Positions 32,824 through 43,914 of a stretch of DNA of 64,000 nt are shown here, in pieces (positions within the stretch are counted from its first letter, which is position 1; each line of letters begins with the position of its first letter). Under the pieces are notes generated by a model, which saw only the letters and a list, made by a program, of their open reading frames with translations, was not told where the DNA came from and did no database searches. The position numbers and the translations under genes are program-made. Source of the stretch: Heterohyrax brucei (lineage: Eukaryota > Chordata > Mammalia > Hyracoidea > Procaviidae); assembly GCA_028571685.1 (NCBI GenBank), contig CM053156.1, forward strand, positions 83,765,049 to 83,829,048. Reading direction: 5' to 3'.

Positions 32824-33010
32824 ATTGTCCAATATAATGCTGGGGAATGAGTTCAGTTGGTTGGACAGCACTTAGAATACACAACGGGTGAAACAATGGG
32901 CTCAAGCATACCAAGTATCATGACAGTGGCAAAGGAGAAGACAGTATTTCATTGTGTTATAAAGGTCGTCGTGAGTCAGAGCTGACTCAGTGGTGACTAA
33001 CAACAACAAA
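32824..33010 (+). mobile_element. RTE 3' end of a minimal RTE
   Basis: It continues with 'aatataatgctggggaatga', then jumps to 'ggtgaaacaatgggctcaag' and the standard RTE end 'gactcagtggtgactaacaa'. Almost the entire coding region is absent. The element is a short non-autonomous derivative of about 400 bases without the SINE. Confidence 0.82.
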
Positions 33011-33131
33011 ATTATTAGCAGAATTACTAAGAGTAATAGTCAAATTAAACCCTGATAGTGTATGTGGCAAGACAAGACATGCTAATCAGCAAAGGATGAG
33101 CAGGATAAACACATTCTATTTGTTAGGGTAC

Positions 33132-33607
33132 TGTGTTAAGCTGAGAGCTTCAGAAAGCAAAACTAGTAAAGCATATAACTACATAGAGATTTATATCAAA
33201 GAAACAGCTCCTAGGATTGTAGATGCTGAAACATCTGGAACTGGTGGATCAGGGTGAAGGCTTCTCTCCATTCACATAGCCACAGGTGCTGCCAAATCCA
33301 AGACTGGGAGGTTGGAGAGCAGGTCTCCTGCTCTCAGGCTGTAAAGACCGACAAATTCCAAGATCTGCAAAAAAGCTAATAGCTCAGTTCCTAAGAACTG
33401 GAGGTCAGATGAGCAGGAGGCAGCAGCAAGATCCAGGGCAGGTGAAAAGCCAGAACGTCTACTAATATACAGATTCAGGCCACACTTCCAAGGAAACTCC
33501 CTTTGAGCTGACTGACTACTCACAGTAGGTGCATTCATGTGAGTGATCACATAAAAACACTGACAATCATGGCCCAGCCAAGTTGACACACAGTCCTAAC
33601 TACCACA
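33132..33607 (-). mobile_element. Second LTR family, antisense
   Basis: It begins 'tgtgttaagctgagagcttc' and ends 'agtcctaactaccaca', TG..CA in form. Internal blocks include 'cagctcctaggattgtagat' and 'aatcatggcccagccaagtt'. The flanks ggtac and agcac could be a diverged 5-base target duplication. It resembles a MaLR LTR but differs from the 26385 family. Confidence 0.7.
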
Positions 33608-34615
33608 AGCACTAAGATTCTAAATGGTCAGATGGTTTCCATTTATATGTTATTTTTCATTTCTTCATTTCCGTAATACCCTCTCATAGAGTTTGTGAGA
33701 TTTAAAGGGGAAAAAATAAATCTCACTTAGACATAGGCAATAGCCATTCAACCATAAAGGCAACTCCTCATGCCTCCAGCGGGTCCCCATATTCATGACA
33801 TTGTCTTTCTAGTCTCAGTGGAAACATCCACAAAAGTCCTGGTCCCTATAAAACGCTTCCTTTCCCTTCACCCTATGCCCTCCAGGGTTTTTAGTGTCTG
33901 GAAATACATGCAGCCTTCTGACCTACCTTTGTGTCAGTTCTTAGTATTTTATTTCACCACTTCTGTTCATCTTGGCCAGGAAAAAAAGCATTGTTTTCAA
34001 ACATTTCTCATCTCTCATGACTGCAGTATGGTGGAGATGACTTACGTATCACCATCTACCGATTCTGTAGGAATAACGCCTCCAGGCCAAGTGGTAGAAC
34101 CTTTGACTTTCTTACAGTTATCTTTTTTCTCCTACACTCTTTTAAAATATTTATTTCCCTTCTGGTGTTTTAACTGTTGGATTCTGTTCCCTAGTATGTC
34201 TTGATCCTTGAATTAAAGACCCCAATGATTTGTTCTCAAAACAAAGTGCATTCAGTTGTGCAGCACTCAGATGAAGAATTAAAATCTGATAAATGCAAGC
34301 ATCCACATGGAGTATTTGATGGGTGATTATTTAAAACTTTTTTATTCCAGAGATTATTCAGCACAAATGATATGCTACATATATCCACATTAAGAAGTAT
34401 GCCGTGAGGAATATTTAAAGGAATATTTAAATCATTGAAAGCCCAACTAAAAATAAATTAAATTATAAAAGGAAGATTTTCCTACACGTAGTGGTAAAAT
34501 CCAAGATAGATACATTAAGATATGGCTAGATACAGCAGCCCAAATGCTGATGTAAACTATTTTTCTCACCTCTTAGCTCTGTTTTCTGTAATACTGACTT
34601 CATCTTCAGAGGCCA
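33608..34615. other. No gene; unassigned sequence of 1 kb
   Basis: A 144-codon open frame runs at 33770-34204. It has no domain, no signal and no codon bias that I can see, and starts in a region with no promoter features, so I treat it as chance. Confidence 0.5.
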
Positions 34616-34616
34616 G

Positions 34617-34650
34617 CCCATTTGGAAACCTCATAGCTCTTAACCACTAT
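34617..34650 (-). mobile_element. AfroSINE head fragment
   Basis: 'catagctcttaaccactatg' matches only the antisense tRNA-like 5' end. It sits just left of a full copy. Confidence 0.6.
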
Positions 34651-34663
34651 GCCATGACAATTT

Positions 34664-34816
34664 CCAAACCCATTGTCATCAAGTTGGTTCTGACTCACAG
34701 GGCCTCTATAGGATGAACTATCATTGTCTCATAGGGTTTCCAAGGAGGAGCTGGTAGATTCAAGCTGTTGACCTTTCGGTTAACAGCCATATCTCTTAAT
34801 CACTGTGCTACTAGGC
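34664..34816 (-). mobile_element. AfroSINE copy
   Basis: Full-length antisense copy, 'ccaaacccattgtcatcaag' to 'atcactgtgctactaggc'. Confidence 0.9.
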
Positions 34817-34829
34817 TACTGGACAATTT

Positions 34830-35010
34830 TGGTAAGGTGGAGGGTCAAGAACAGAAGAAGAGCCTTGACAAGATGGATTGACACAGTGGCTGAAACAACA
34901 GGTTCTGTCATAGCAGTGATTGTGAGAGTGGTGCAGGGCCAGAAAGTGCTTTCTATCTTTGTTGTATACAGGGTTGCTACGAGTTGTAATCAACCATTAC
35001 TGACCGTTTT
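34830..35010 (+). mobile_element. RTE 3' end
   Basis: 'aagatggattgacacagtgg', 'ctgaaacaacaggttctgtc' and 'cagggttgctacgagttgta' are the RTE 3' terminal order. It abuts a SINE on its left. Confidence 0.82.
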
Positions 35011-35609
35011 GATCAAAGAGTCTGTAGAAAAACCCCGATCTTGAGGGAAAATACGGAAAAGGATTTCAAATTCTCATGGAATCCACAAGTTTGGGAGCCA
35101 TAGAGGCAGGATGAACCCCTGAAGCTATTCCCCTGAGATAATCCTTAAATCTTTAACCAAAAATTTTACCTGAGGTCTTCTTAAAAGAATCAATAAAAAT
35201 CATAGTTGTGCTTAACTAGTAAAGAATGTCTTTTTGAGCATCGTATTCTTTTAAGGACCGTCAGTATGGTATTAAACCGGTAACAGCAGCTCAAAAGATG
35301 AGATAGGAAACTTAGAGAGCAGTCAGTTTATGTAAATAAGAGAGGAATAACTCAGGAAAAGGCAATGAGAGGATTATACAACTCGAATAATGTCATCGGT
35401 GCCACTGAACTGCACCTGTAGAAACTGCCGAACTGGTGTACGTAAGTTCTACCTTGTATATTCTCAACAATAACAAAAGTAAAATACATTTTGTTTTTAA
35501 AGGTGTTTAACCTAATCAGCTCTGCAAAGTCCCTTTTTCCTTGCAAGGCAATATATTCACAGGATTCAGGGGCCTAACTATATGAACATTTTGGGGGGAA
35601 TATTATTCT
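35011..35609. other. No gene; spacer with an L1-type tail
   Basis: Apart from the L1-like tail at 35365-35490 I see nothing. Confidence 0.5.
35365..35490 (+). mobile_element. L1-type 3' tail fragment
   Basis: 'gccactgaactgcacctgta' and 'gtatattctcaacaataac' match the L1 tails at 11225 and 62130. It ends in an AT-rich run. Confidence 0.55.
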
Positions 35610-35667
35610 CTGTAGGGTTGGTGTGAGTTGGGAGCAACTTGATGGCAACAGGCTTAGTTTGGTTTAT
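35610..35667 (+). mobile_element. AfroSINE 3' end
   Basis: Only the last ~60 bases are present: 'tgtagggttggtgtgagttg', 'gatggcaacaggcttagttt'. Confidence 0.65.
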
Positions 35668-36050
35668 TATTCTTTCTACCACATTATCCTTCTTGGATGG
35701 AAAAAATATTATAACAATTTGACATCTCCCCAAGTTAACTTATACATTTAAGTTTATTCCAATAAATTTCCCGATGAGATGTTTCTGAAATTGATAAAAT
35801 GTTATATGTGAATTAGTCAATTCTGAGGAAGAATCATGTGGAGAGGATAGATGGGTACTCACAAATGCGAAAGCAGAGAAAGGATTGCTCTGCCAAATGA
35901 GGACCTCTCCTCACCGATAATAAATAACACACACTCCAATAGAAAGATGGGCAAGTGAAATAAATGGACTACTCACAAAATCAAAACTTGGAAAGATGTT
36001 TGTATCAGTCAAGGTTCAACCGGAGAGGTAAAACCAACAGAAGATAACAT
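35668..36050. other. No gene; unassigned sequence
   Basis: 36001-36050 ('tgtatcagtcaaggttcaac') resembles the antisense start of another LTR type, cut short by the LTR at 36051. Confidence 0.45.
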
Positions 36051-36576
36051 TGCCTTTAGTGCTACTTTAACAGAAATACCGCAAGTGGATGACTTTAAAA
36101 AGAGAAATATTATTTTGTCGCAGTCCAATAGGCTAAAAGGCCAAATTCAGGATGTCAGCTCCAAGAGGAGGCATTGTCTGTGGACTGGAGGAAGGTCCTT
36201 GTTGTCAGTCTTCCCCTGGACTGGAAGCTTCTGAGGCAAATGGACAACAATCCTTCCCAAGGATACATGTTCAGTTCCCAGCACTGTTTTCTTTCTTGAT
36301 GATATGAGGTCCTCAAATCTCTGCTTGCCTCCCTTTCTACAATGCCAACCTTCTGGTTGACAGCCATGTCTCTTAGTCACCTGGTTCCCCGAGCCATAAT
36401 ACAATCTGACACATGAAGTCTTGCCCCACCAACTCAACTACTACCAGTCTTTCCTCATTAGCATCACGGAGACAGATTTACAACATAAAGGAACAAACAT
36501 CACACAATACCCTGAATCTTGGCCTAGCCAAGCCACCATACACATTTTGGGGGGGAATATAGTTCAACCCATGACC
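36051..36576 (-). mobile_element. MaLR-like solo LTR, antisense
   Basis: It runs from 'agtgctactttaacagaaat' to 'gttcaacccatgac'. Inside, 36338-36400 contains an antisense SINE-head remnant ('aaccttctggttgacagcca'). Confidence 0.82.
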
Positions 36577-36661
36577 TTACGTTAGGAGAGTTATTGCAAG
36601 GAACAGACTTTGTGGGAGCCTGAGTACCTGCTCAGCAAGCTAGAAATGTGGACAGAGGGCA

Positions 36662-36733
36662 GATCCTCAGGAAGGGTGGGCTCCAGCACTTGATCATGAT
36701 CCTCAGGAAGGGTGGGCTCCAGCACTTGATCGT
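36662..36733. repeat. 36-base tandem duplication
   Basis: 36662-36697 and 36698-36733 are identical except for one A/G difference near the end (gatcatg versus gatcgtg). The near identity implies a recent event. Confidence 0.95.
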
Positions 36734-36852
36734 GAGCCAAAACTTCTGTCCATTGGTAGAACTTTGTCTTCTTTGGGAGAGTCTCTGTTTCACATTTAAG
36801 GAATTTCAGCCGGCTGAACCAGCCTCACTCAGATTATCTGAGATGACAACAC

Positions 36853-37187
36853 TGTATTAGTCATCCAGTGCTGCCATACAGAAATCACACAAACGAATGG
36901 CTTTAACAAAGAGAAATTTATATTCTCACAGTTCATGTATCTGAATCCAAGGTTCCGGCTGTAGAGGAAAGCTTTCTCTGTCAGTTAACTCTGAAGAAGA
37001 TCCTTGTCTCTTTGAGCTTCTGCTCCTGGGTGACCTTCATGTGACTTGGTATCTTTCTTCCTCCATCTCTGGCTTTAGATAGCATTTAATCTCTTTTAGA
37101 GCTCAGAAGAGATTGACTCACACTAATCCTCCCTCATTAATGTTACAAACGGAACGTATTCCCTTATGCAATTATAACCACAGATGT
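36853..37187 (-). mobile_element. MaLR-like LTR, left part, split by RTE
   Basis: It opens TGTATTAGTCATCCAGTGCT and reads to 'aattataaccacagatg', where an RTE begins. The end reappears at 37671. Confidence 0.83.
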
Positions 37188-37670
37188 GTTGTTGTTGTTA
37201 CAAGGTGCCATCAGCTCAGTTTCGACTCATAGTGACCCTGTGCGCAACAGAACGAAACACTGCCTGGTCTTATGCTATGCCCACAACTGTTGTCATGCCC
37301 GTCATTGCAACCACTGTATCAGTCCACCTCATTGAGGGTCTTCCTGTTTTTCACTGACCCGCCACTCTACCAAGCATGATGTCCTTCTCCAGGAACTGGT
37401 CTGTCCTGACAACCCATCCAAAGCATTTGAGACTCAGTCTCACCATCTTTGCTTCCAAGGAGCACTCCAGATGTACTTCTTCCAGAAGAGATGTTTGTTC
37501 TTTTGGCAGTCCATGGTACATTCAATATTTGTCTCCAGCACCACAATTCAAAGGCATCAATTCTTCTTCTGTCATCCTTATTCATTGTTCAGCTTTTGCA
37601 TGTCTGATGCAGCTGAAAATACCATGGCTTGAGTCAGGCTTACCTTAGTCTTCAAGCACAGAAGATGGGA
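37188..37670 (-). mobile_element. RTE 3' end nested in an LTR
   Basis: From the tail 'ttgttgttgttacaaggtgc' through 'accaagcatgatgtccttct', 'ctcattgagggtcttcctgt' and 'ttcattgttcagcttttgca'. A short shared agatg occurs at both edges (37182-37186 and 37674-37678), so the target duplication is only tentative. Confidence 0.87.
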
Positions 37671-37713
37671 TTTACAATTCATATTTTGACTGTGCACAAT
37701 TCAATCCATACCA
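37671..37713 (-). mobile_element. MaLR-like LTR, right part, split by RTE
   Basis: 'gcacaattcaatccatacca' completes the LTR that begins at 36853. Confidence 0.78.
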
Positions 37714-38404
37714 GTCTCTTACTTAAAAATCAATGTGGACTTTAATTACAGTTATAAAACACCTTCAGTAATGCTTTGATTGGTATTTGATTCAATAACT
37801 AGGGGCAAGCTAGCCACAATGACTATATTGAAAAAGATTGTCACCATGTTCAATTACACTAATGATCTAGGAAATGAACACTGAGCTCGCAAACATTGTT
37901 CTCAGACAATAAATTGGAAATTATCTTAAAATATTGACTCAGTGTTGCTATGAGGGTAAGGAAGCAGAAAAAACAGTTGGTAGCATAATTGTTCAGTTCT
38001 GTCTGGTAATGGGACGCAATATCTCAGGAGCCCTAGAATTTTAGAAAGGTTCATGGGAAAGAAGAGAATTGATTAAATATTATTACTCAGCCATGTGGTG
38101 AAATGCCAGATTGAGTTCAGGGATGCTGTTTCCTGCCACAGGGAAATGTTCATAAGATAGCAAGTGAAAGAATAAGTTATTACTATTATATACATTCAGT
38201 GTTCAATAATGAATTAAAAAATAAATACAGACACCAACATTTAACAGTAATTATTTCTAGGTAAAAGCATAACTGGGATGACTATTTGTGATCTTTAGTA
38301 ATTTTTAGTCTATAAAATAAACATGCTTTGGCTGTGAAGTTAGCTGAACTCATGTCAAGGTCTGCTGTCATGGAGAACTTAGCACCCACCTGGGAGTTCA
38401 CAAG
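37714..38404. other. No gene; unassigned sequence
   Basis: AT-rich, no repeat family recognised. Confidence 0.5.
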
Positions 38405-38576
38405 GAGTCCCAGTGGCGCAGCGCTTGGCTGCTGAGAGGTCAGCTTTTCACACCCAGACTGCTTCTATGAAGATTTACAAACTTGGAAAGCCTATGGGGC
38501 AGTTGTATCCCGTCCCATAGGGTCACTGTGAGTCAGAATAGACTCAATAGCAACGGGTTTGGCTTGGTTTGGGTGG
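38405..38576 (+). mobile_element. AfroSINE, long form
   Basis: Sense copy. 'ggagtcccagtggcgcagcg' still carries CpG sites in the head, so this is one of the less decayed copies. It ends 'aacgggtttggcttggttt'. Confidence 0.92.
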
Positions 38577-38650
38577 AGATTTATGTTCATCTGTGTGTCT
38601 AATCAGTCACCCTTTAATTTGTTCATTAATACTGGCCTCCTACTCTGTAA

Positions 38651-38860
38651 GAAAGGAGCCCAGGCAGTGCATGGTTAAGCTTTCAGCGGCTAACGGAAAG
38701 ACTGGAGGTTTGAACCCATCCAGTGTCTCCTGGAAAGAAAGACCTAGCCGTCTGCTCCCATAAAGGTCACAGCCTAGGAAATCCCAGGGGAAAATTCTCC
38801 TCCGTCACATGGGGCCCCTCTGAATCAGAATCAATTCCAAGGTAACTAACAGTAGCAAAC
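38651..38860 (+). mobile_element. AfroSINE, long form
   Basis: Sense copy, 'gagcccaggcagtgcatggt' to 'ggtaactaacagtagc'. Its end 'ctaacagtagc' is the RTE-type 3' terminus. Confidence 0.88.
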
Positions 38861-39961
38861 TCTCTGAGACACACTCTCCTGGGCTATGGAAATACTGTGG
38901 TGAGAAAAGCACTGTCAGGCCTACCCCCATAGAACTCAATGGGGAAGAATGAAAACTATGAATCACATCGATTTGTGTGTAATTATCATCTGCGAAAGGA
39001 AAGAGGTGGGGCTATGGGTATACATAACTGAAATCCTATTTTTATATTGAAAATTGTCATTATTACATAATAGAACTATAAAGTGCATATTCACTTGTAT
39101 GTGTCTGTGAATGTGTGTATGTGTGTGTGTGTCATGTGCTGTCACCAGCACCAGTATCTCAGATCATAAAGAACGAGACTCCAGGAAGGAAAAAAAAATA
39201 CCCAGAAATACCTAAAAAAGATGAAAAGTCTTGAGAAGAAATATTGAAAAAAAAATGAGCCCTTACACAACGGGTCCCTGATAATTGGCTTAAGCTCCGA
39301 ATGGTGCACCACCATACTCGCAGTTGTCTCAAATCTGCTCCTATCATTCTTGCATTTTCCCCCAGAATCTGAAAGATAAATCTGACAAGCCTTAGATAAA
39401 CACTGGCTAAGATTCTGCCATTTCCGGGTGTGGAGAGACGACATGACTTATTCTCTGTTTTCATCAGGTCCCCTATTAGGCAGACTCTGCCAGTAGCCAG
39501 GATAGATCAACATGTCAGCCAGGAGACTAGGGGTGTGTTAAAGCCACTGCTCAGACAACTGGGAGAAGGCAGTTGTGAATTCTTTTCAAACTGCAGAACT
39601 AGGAAGAAGAATAGGGCTTGAACTCCATGGCATAGTGAATCAGACTATGCAGCTGAAGATTTGCCTACTAAATTAGGCCAATTATAGTATATTCCTCTAG
39701 GTAGGACTGAACGGCACTGCTTTGGGATGTGTGAGCAAGACGATGGCCAAGAAGAGGCCACATGCAATCAGGTACCTGGATCTTCTGCTACGATGTCATG
39801 TTGCAGTGATTTTTTTCTCATTTTTCTCACTCAGATACAGTAGGAGTATATCTTTCTAATTTCCTCCTTAGAGAGCTGTAGCATACGGTGACATCACTCC
39901 CTAAGAATGAGAGAGAGAGAGAGTGATGACTCTTAGCCAGTAAACATCCGAAAAAACAAGA
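38861..39961. other. No gene; unassigned sequence of 1.1 kb
   Basis: It holds a TG tract at about 39099-39132 and a GA tract at 39909-39923. Open frames near 39142-39464 overlap an A-rich run and show no family features. Confidence 0.5.
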
Positions 39962-40117
39962 AAAAACCCCTTGCTGTCAAACGTATTCCAACTCATAACA
40001 ACCCTATAGGACAAAGTAGAGCTGCCCTACAGGGTTTGCAAGGAGTAGTGGGTAGGTTGGAACTGCTGACCTTTTGGTTAGCAACTGAGCTCTTAACCAC
40101 AGCAGCATCTGGGTTTC
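39962..40117 (-). mobile_element. AfroSINE copy
   Basis: Antisense copy with an A-rich left flank, 'aaaaaaccccttgctgtcaa' to 'cagcagcatctgggtttc'. Confidence 0.88.
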
Positions 40118-40214
40118 AAGTGAAGATCCATGTGTCCGTTATTGCTTTGGTGACAAAGCCAACCTCGAGTTATTTGATGGAACTTTCCACCTGCCAACTG
40201 TCCAGCATACAAAA

Positions 40215-40621
40215 CCTGGGCAATGAATAAGGAAGACAGAAGAACTGATGCCTTTGAATTGTGGTGTCAGAGAAGAATACTGAAAGTACCAAGGACTTCC
40301 AGAACAACAAACCGATCTGCTCTGGAAGAAGTACAACCAGAGTGCTCCTTGGAAGCAAAGACGGGGAGACCACATCTTACATACTTTGGACATGTTGCCA
40401 GATGGGATCAGTTCCTGGAGATGGACATCATGCTTGGCAGAGTGGAGGGTCAGCAAAAAAGTGGAAGACCCTCAACAAGATGAATGGACACAGTGGCTGT
40501 AGTGATGGGCTTAAGCATAAGAACAATTGTGGACGTGGTGCAGGACTCGGTAGCATTTCGTTCTGTTGTGCGTAGGGTCACTACAAGTCAGAACGACTCA
40601 AAGACACCTAACAACAATAAC
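40215..40621 (+). mobile_element. RTE 3' end
   Basis: One of the better preserved tails: 'caatgaataaggaagacaga', 'ggacatgttgccagatggga', 'cagcaaaaaagtggaagacc', then the end 'cacctaacaacaataac'. A reading frame of about 85 codons (TYFGHVARWDQFLEM, GRPSTR) remains open at 40223-40483, consistent with the RTE C-terminus. Confidence 0.9.
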
Positions 40622-40624
40622 ATC

Positions 40625-41096
40625 TGTGGTAGGCAGAATTCTGAGATGTCTCCCGATATTTCTGCATCTTGATGTGCATACCCTGCATTAGTGTCCTCTC
40701 CCTTGAGTGTGGGTGGGCCTGACCTAAGCAGACAGGCTCTTTCAAAAGAGATCAGATATAGAGGAAGTCAGAGAGACCCCAAGCAGCCCATTGGCCTTCC
40801 CTGTGAAGACTGGATGCTATACAGAAGACCACATGGCAGGGAAGGGCAGGAAGCCTCTAGCAGCTGTGAGGACACAGACCTACAACAGCCGGTGATCCTG
40901 GAAGGGCACCTGAATCTCAGGTGGCATTGCAGCCCTGGCTGATGCCTTGAGTACAGCCTCGTGAAACCCTATGCAGAGGACTCAGCTAAAACACACCAGA
41001 CTCCTGACCTGGCGATGGTATGAGATTGTAAAGTTGGGTTTCTTTTAAGTTGTTTAGTTTGAGGCAATTTGTGACACAGCAATAGAAAACCAGTAC
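40625..41096 (+). mobile_element. MLT1-like (MaLR) solo LTR, sense
   Basis: It begins 'tgtggtaggcagaattctga' and ends 'cacagcaatagaaaaccagt', the typical MLT1 ends. 'gagtgtgggtgggcctgacc' and 'cctcgtgaaaccctatgca' are present in order. MLT1 LTRs are old and widely shared by placental mammals. Confidence 0.8.
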
Positions 41097-41339
41097 CTCT
41101 TCCATGCTCTCCCTTTTCCTTAATTCATTAGATGAATTCTTTCTTCCTTCACAATCAGGGCTATAATCATAACATGTCCCAAACCACAGACTTGAGTCCA
41201 ACAGAAATGCAAGAAATGTGATTCCTTATCAACTTATTTTAAAGATGTAAGACTAATATTCAAACTGAGATGGGTTCTTGGGAGTAAAGCTCATGATAAA
41301 GATGGTGAATTTTACAAATCAGCTTCTGTAACTGATCAT

Positions 41340-41466
41340 TGCTATTAGTTACCATCAAGCCAGCTCTGACTCACAGTGACCTCATGGGTCACTGAACAAA
41401 ATGTTGTGTGGTCTGAGGACATTTTCATGATGGCCCATATATTTGAGTCCATTCTAGAAGTCAGTT
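41340..41466 (-). mobile_element. RTE or SINE 3'-end fragment
   Basis: 'accatcaagccagctctgac' and 'actgaacaaaatgttgtgtg' match the antisense RTE tail. It is too short to tell whether it came from an RTE or a SINE. Confidence 0.6.
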
Positions 41467-41499
41467 ATTTGAATAACAAGTAATAGTGAAGATAACTCA

Positions 41500-41700
41500 C
41501 ATTCACTGAGTTTTGGCTTTGTCAGTCATTGTGCTTGAGTTCTTAGCTATAGTTTCTCAGTGAACCCTTACAATGATGCTGTGAGTTAGGAGCCATTGTA
41601 CAAACTGTAATTTATAGACAAGGAAACTGAAGATCAGAAAAAGTTAAGTAACCCGCTAAATGGCATACTGCTGGTAGGTGGAGGAGACCAGACTTAACCT
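41500..41700 (-). mobile_element. MIR
   Basis: 'agacaaggaaactgaagatc', 'agttaagtaacccgctaaat' and 'cttacaatgatgctgtgagt' are the antisense MIR core. This is the best preserved MIR in the window. Confidence 0.8.
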
Positions 41701-41849
41701 ATCCAGGCCAGCTCAATTTATTAAAAACAGGTCAAAACTCATATTCCTCATAAAACCAAGCACTCTTATGCTGAAAAGTGACCACATCATCACAGCAAAT
41801 GCCTTTGCCTGACTGAACAACAGTTGTTAACAATTATTTCTTAAAACCA

Positions 41850-42045
41850 CTTTTTAAAAAATTTTAGTGAAAATATGCACAGCCAAAGAGATAACAGTTC
41901 AACAATTTCTACATGTCCAAGTTCACATTTTTTTAATTGTGCTACCATCCCCACTATTCTCCAAATTACTCCACCATTCTTATCTTAAACTCCTTTCCTC
42001 CCATCCAGCCTTTCCAGTTGCCATTGCCAATTCGATCTCAGGTTA
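41850..42045 (-). mobile_element. L1 3' UTR fragment
   Basis: 'aaaattttagtgaaaatatg', 'cagttcaacaatttctacat' and 'tgtgctaccatccccactat' are typical of an antisense old-L1 3' end with a T-rich left flank. Confidence 0.65.
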
Positions 42046-42051
42046 ACACTT

Positions 42052-42230
42052 CTGTAAATGTTCTAATTCATAGCAACCTGTGTGTGTCAGAGTAGAACTG
42101 TGCTCCATAGGGTTTTTGAGGGTAAGCAGACTGCCAAGACTTTCTTCCAAGGTGCCGCTGGGGGGACTTGAACCTCCAATCTTTCAGCCAGCAGGTAAGC
42201 ACTTCAACAGTTTACACCACCTAAGGATTG
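42052..42230 (-). mobile_element. AfroSINE, long form
   Basis: Antisense copy with 'aaggtgccgctggggggact' in the middle. The 3' end is slightly eroded. Confidence 0.85.
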
Positions 42231-42232
42231 AC

Positions 42233-43427
42233 ACATAATAGGCCTTCAAAACATGCCCTGGATACATAGATTCTGCTTCCTGTGTCTTTGTCAAGATTTG
42301 AATAAAATAATGCACGTGCAACATTTAAAATAGCAAATAGCCAATGCTGGAAGATACCAACAGCATTTCTCACTTTTTAGGAAACTGTGATTCAAGAACT
42401 TGGACTGGCATGCTTTTCAATTTTCCATCCCCCCTCAAATAAATAAGTGGCCTTATGTGTGCTCCAAGCAGGCATACTTTACTAATTAAGATAAGCTGGA
42501 TTTTGTTTGTTTGTTTGTTTTTGTTTAAGGATGTTCAGTATGTTCAGGCTCCAGAGAGACTGAGTCCAAACTGCAGCAAGATATCACTTCTTCCCTGGAT
42601 TTTCTCACCCTCCTTGTCCCCATACTGGCTCTCCTTACCTTACCCTCTGTAACACATTCAGTTACAACAAGAAAAGTACGGTAGGGAAACCCCCAGCTGG
42701 TGTAGGAATTTGCTAGCTGGGAGGCTCGTCATTGTCAGCTGGCTGTTGAGCTTGCCTGGGCTCCAGCAGTTCAGTTGTCCAGCTCAGACACATTTCCTTG
42801 ATTCCCCTGTTTTCTGTACAGAGCACAGCCAAGCACTGTATCACTCTCCAACGTCAATAAAACAGGTCTAATTTTCCTATGTTGATGAAGGCCTGAGAGA
42901 TCTGATGACCTTTTGTTGGAATGTCATTTAGAAGTATGATTAAATTATTCTCCATGGCTGAATTGATACTACAGCAGATATATCTTCCTCCAGAGGCAGC
43001 AGAAAAATCTCCTGCTTCACCCTCTCCTGAACTGCAAAATCTTCCACAGAAAGATTACAGATTTTTAGCTTTGGAGTTAGAAAAGGTGACCCTGGTGGAT
43101 GATGACTTTTTTTCAAGTCTGTGATAGCAGATAACTATTTTTCTCCAGTCTGATTAACTATATCTCTATGGCTATACCTAAATGGGCTATTTATTTATTT
43201 AATCTGTTGGGGAAAATGGAAATATGAAAAGTGTGCCAGTCAAATTTCTTGAACCACATTTTCCTAGAAAGTAGGAAACACAATTGATATTTTTCAGCAT
43301 TAACTATTTGCGATGTTAACTGTTGCATGTGCATTATTTTATTTAAATCTTTGTAACAATATAGGAAGTAGAATCTGTGTACCTAGGGCATATTTGGAAG
43401 ACATATTATGTGTCTGTCCTTGGGTGC
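42233..43427. other. No gene; unassigned sequence of 1.2 kb
   Basis: A (TTTG)n run is at 42503-42523. A 67-codon open frame at 42921-43124 is rich in acidic and proline residues but has no domain, and I do not call it coding. Confidence 0.5.
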
Positions 43428-43612
43428 TAAAAACGCTTAAAGTGCTCACCTGCTACCCAAAAAGTTAGAGGTTCAAGTCCATCCAGAGATACTTTGGAAG
43501 AAGGTCTTGGCGATCTATTTTCAAAAAATCAGTCTTCGAAAACCCCGATGAACAGTTCTATTCTGACACATACAGGTTGTTTTGAGTTGGAATCAACTCA
43601 GTGACAACTGTT
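43428..43612 (+). mobile_element. AfroSINE, 'disclosed middle' subtype
   Basis: Sense copy with 'gaagaaggtcttggcgatct' and 'cagttctattctgacacata' in the middle. It ends 'ctcagtgacaactgtttg'. Confidence 0.88.
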
Positions 43613-43684
43613 TGTTTGTTTAACCATGTATCAGGTAACTGCTCAAATGTCTGTGGATACAGCAAATCCTGCCCTCACTAAGCT

Positions 43685-43770
43685 TATCTGTTTCCCACGT
43701 GAGGAAGTTGAAGCACAGATTAAGTATCTTGCCCAAATGTCCCTTCCTTGCCTGGAACCTGTAATGTATT
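43685..43770 (-). mobile_element. Possible MIR fragment
   Basis: 'tgaggaagttgaagcacaga' and 'ttaagtatcttgcccaaatg' resemble the antisense MIR core. The evidence is short. Confidence 0.4.
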
Positions 43771-43914
43771 CAATAAATATTGAATAAATAAAACAAAAAA
43801 GACAGAACTTGGGCTCATCCAAGTCTGTCTGCAAGTTCTCACAGCCAAGGCTTTGCTGTCTACCCAGTCAACACAGGGACAAGGCGAGTTAAGAACGTTG
43901 TACAGTAATAACTA

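Noticed and set aside
33770..34204. 144-codon open frame on the plus strand
   Set aside because: The hydrophobic, serine-rich composition is what pyrimidine-rich DNA gives. There is no recognisable domain or gene context.
36338..36400. Separate complete SINE within the LTR at 36051
   Set aside because: Only a head-like fragment is visible, and no 3' end or target duplication could be found.
40223..40575. Overlapping open frames of 86-104 codons as a host gene
   Set aside because: The peptide (TYFGHVARWDQFLEM, GRPSTR) is the RTE C-terminus in a 5'-truncated element.
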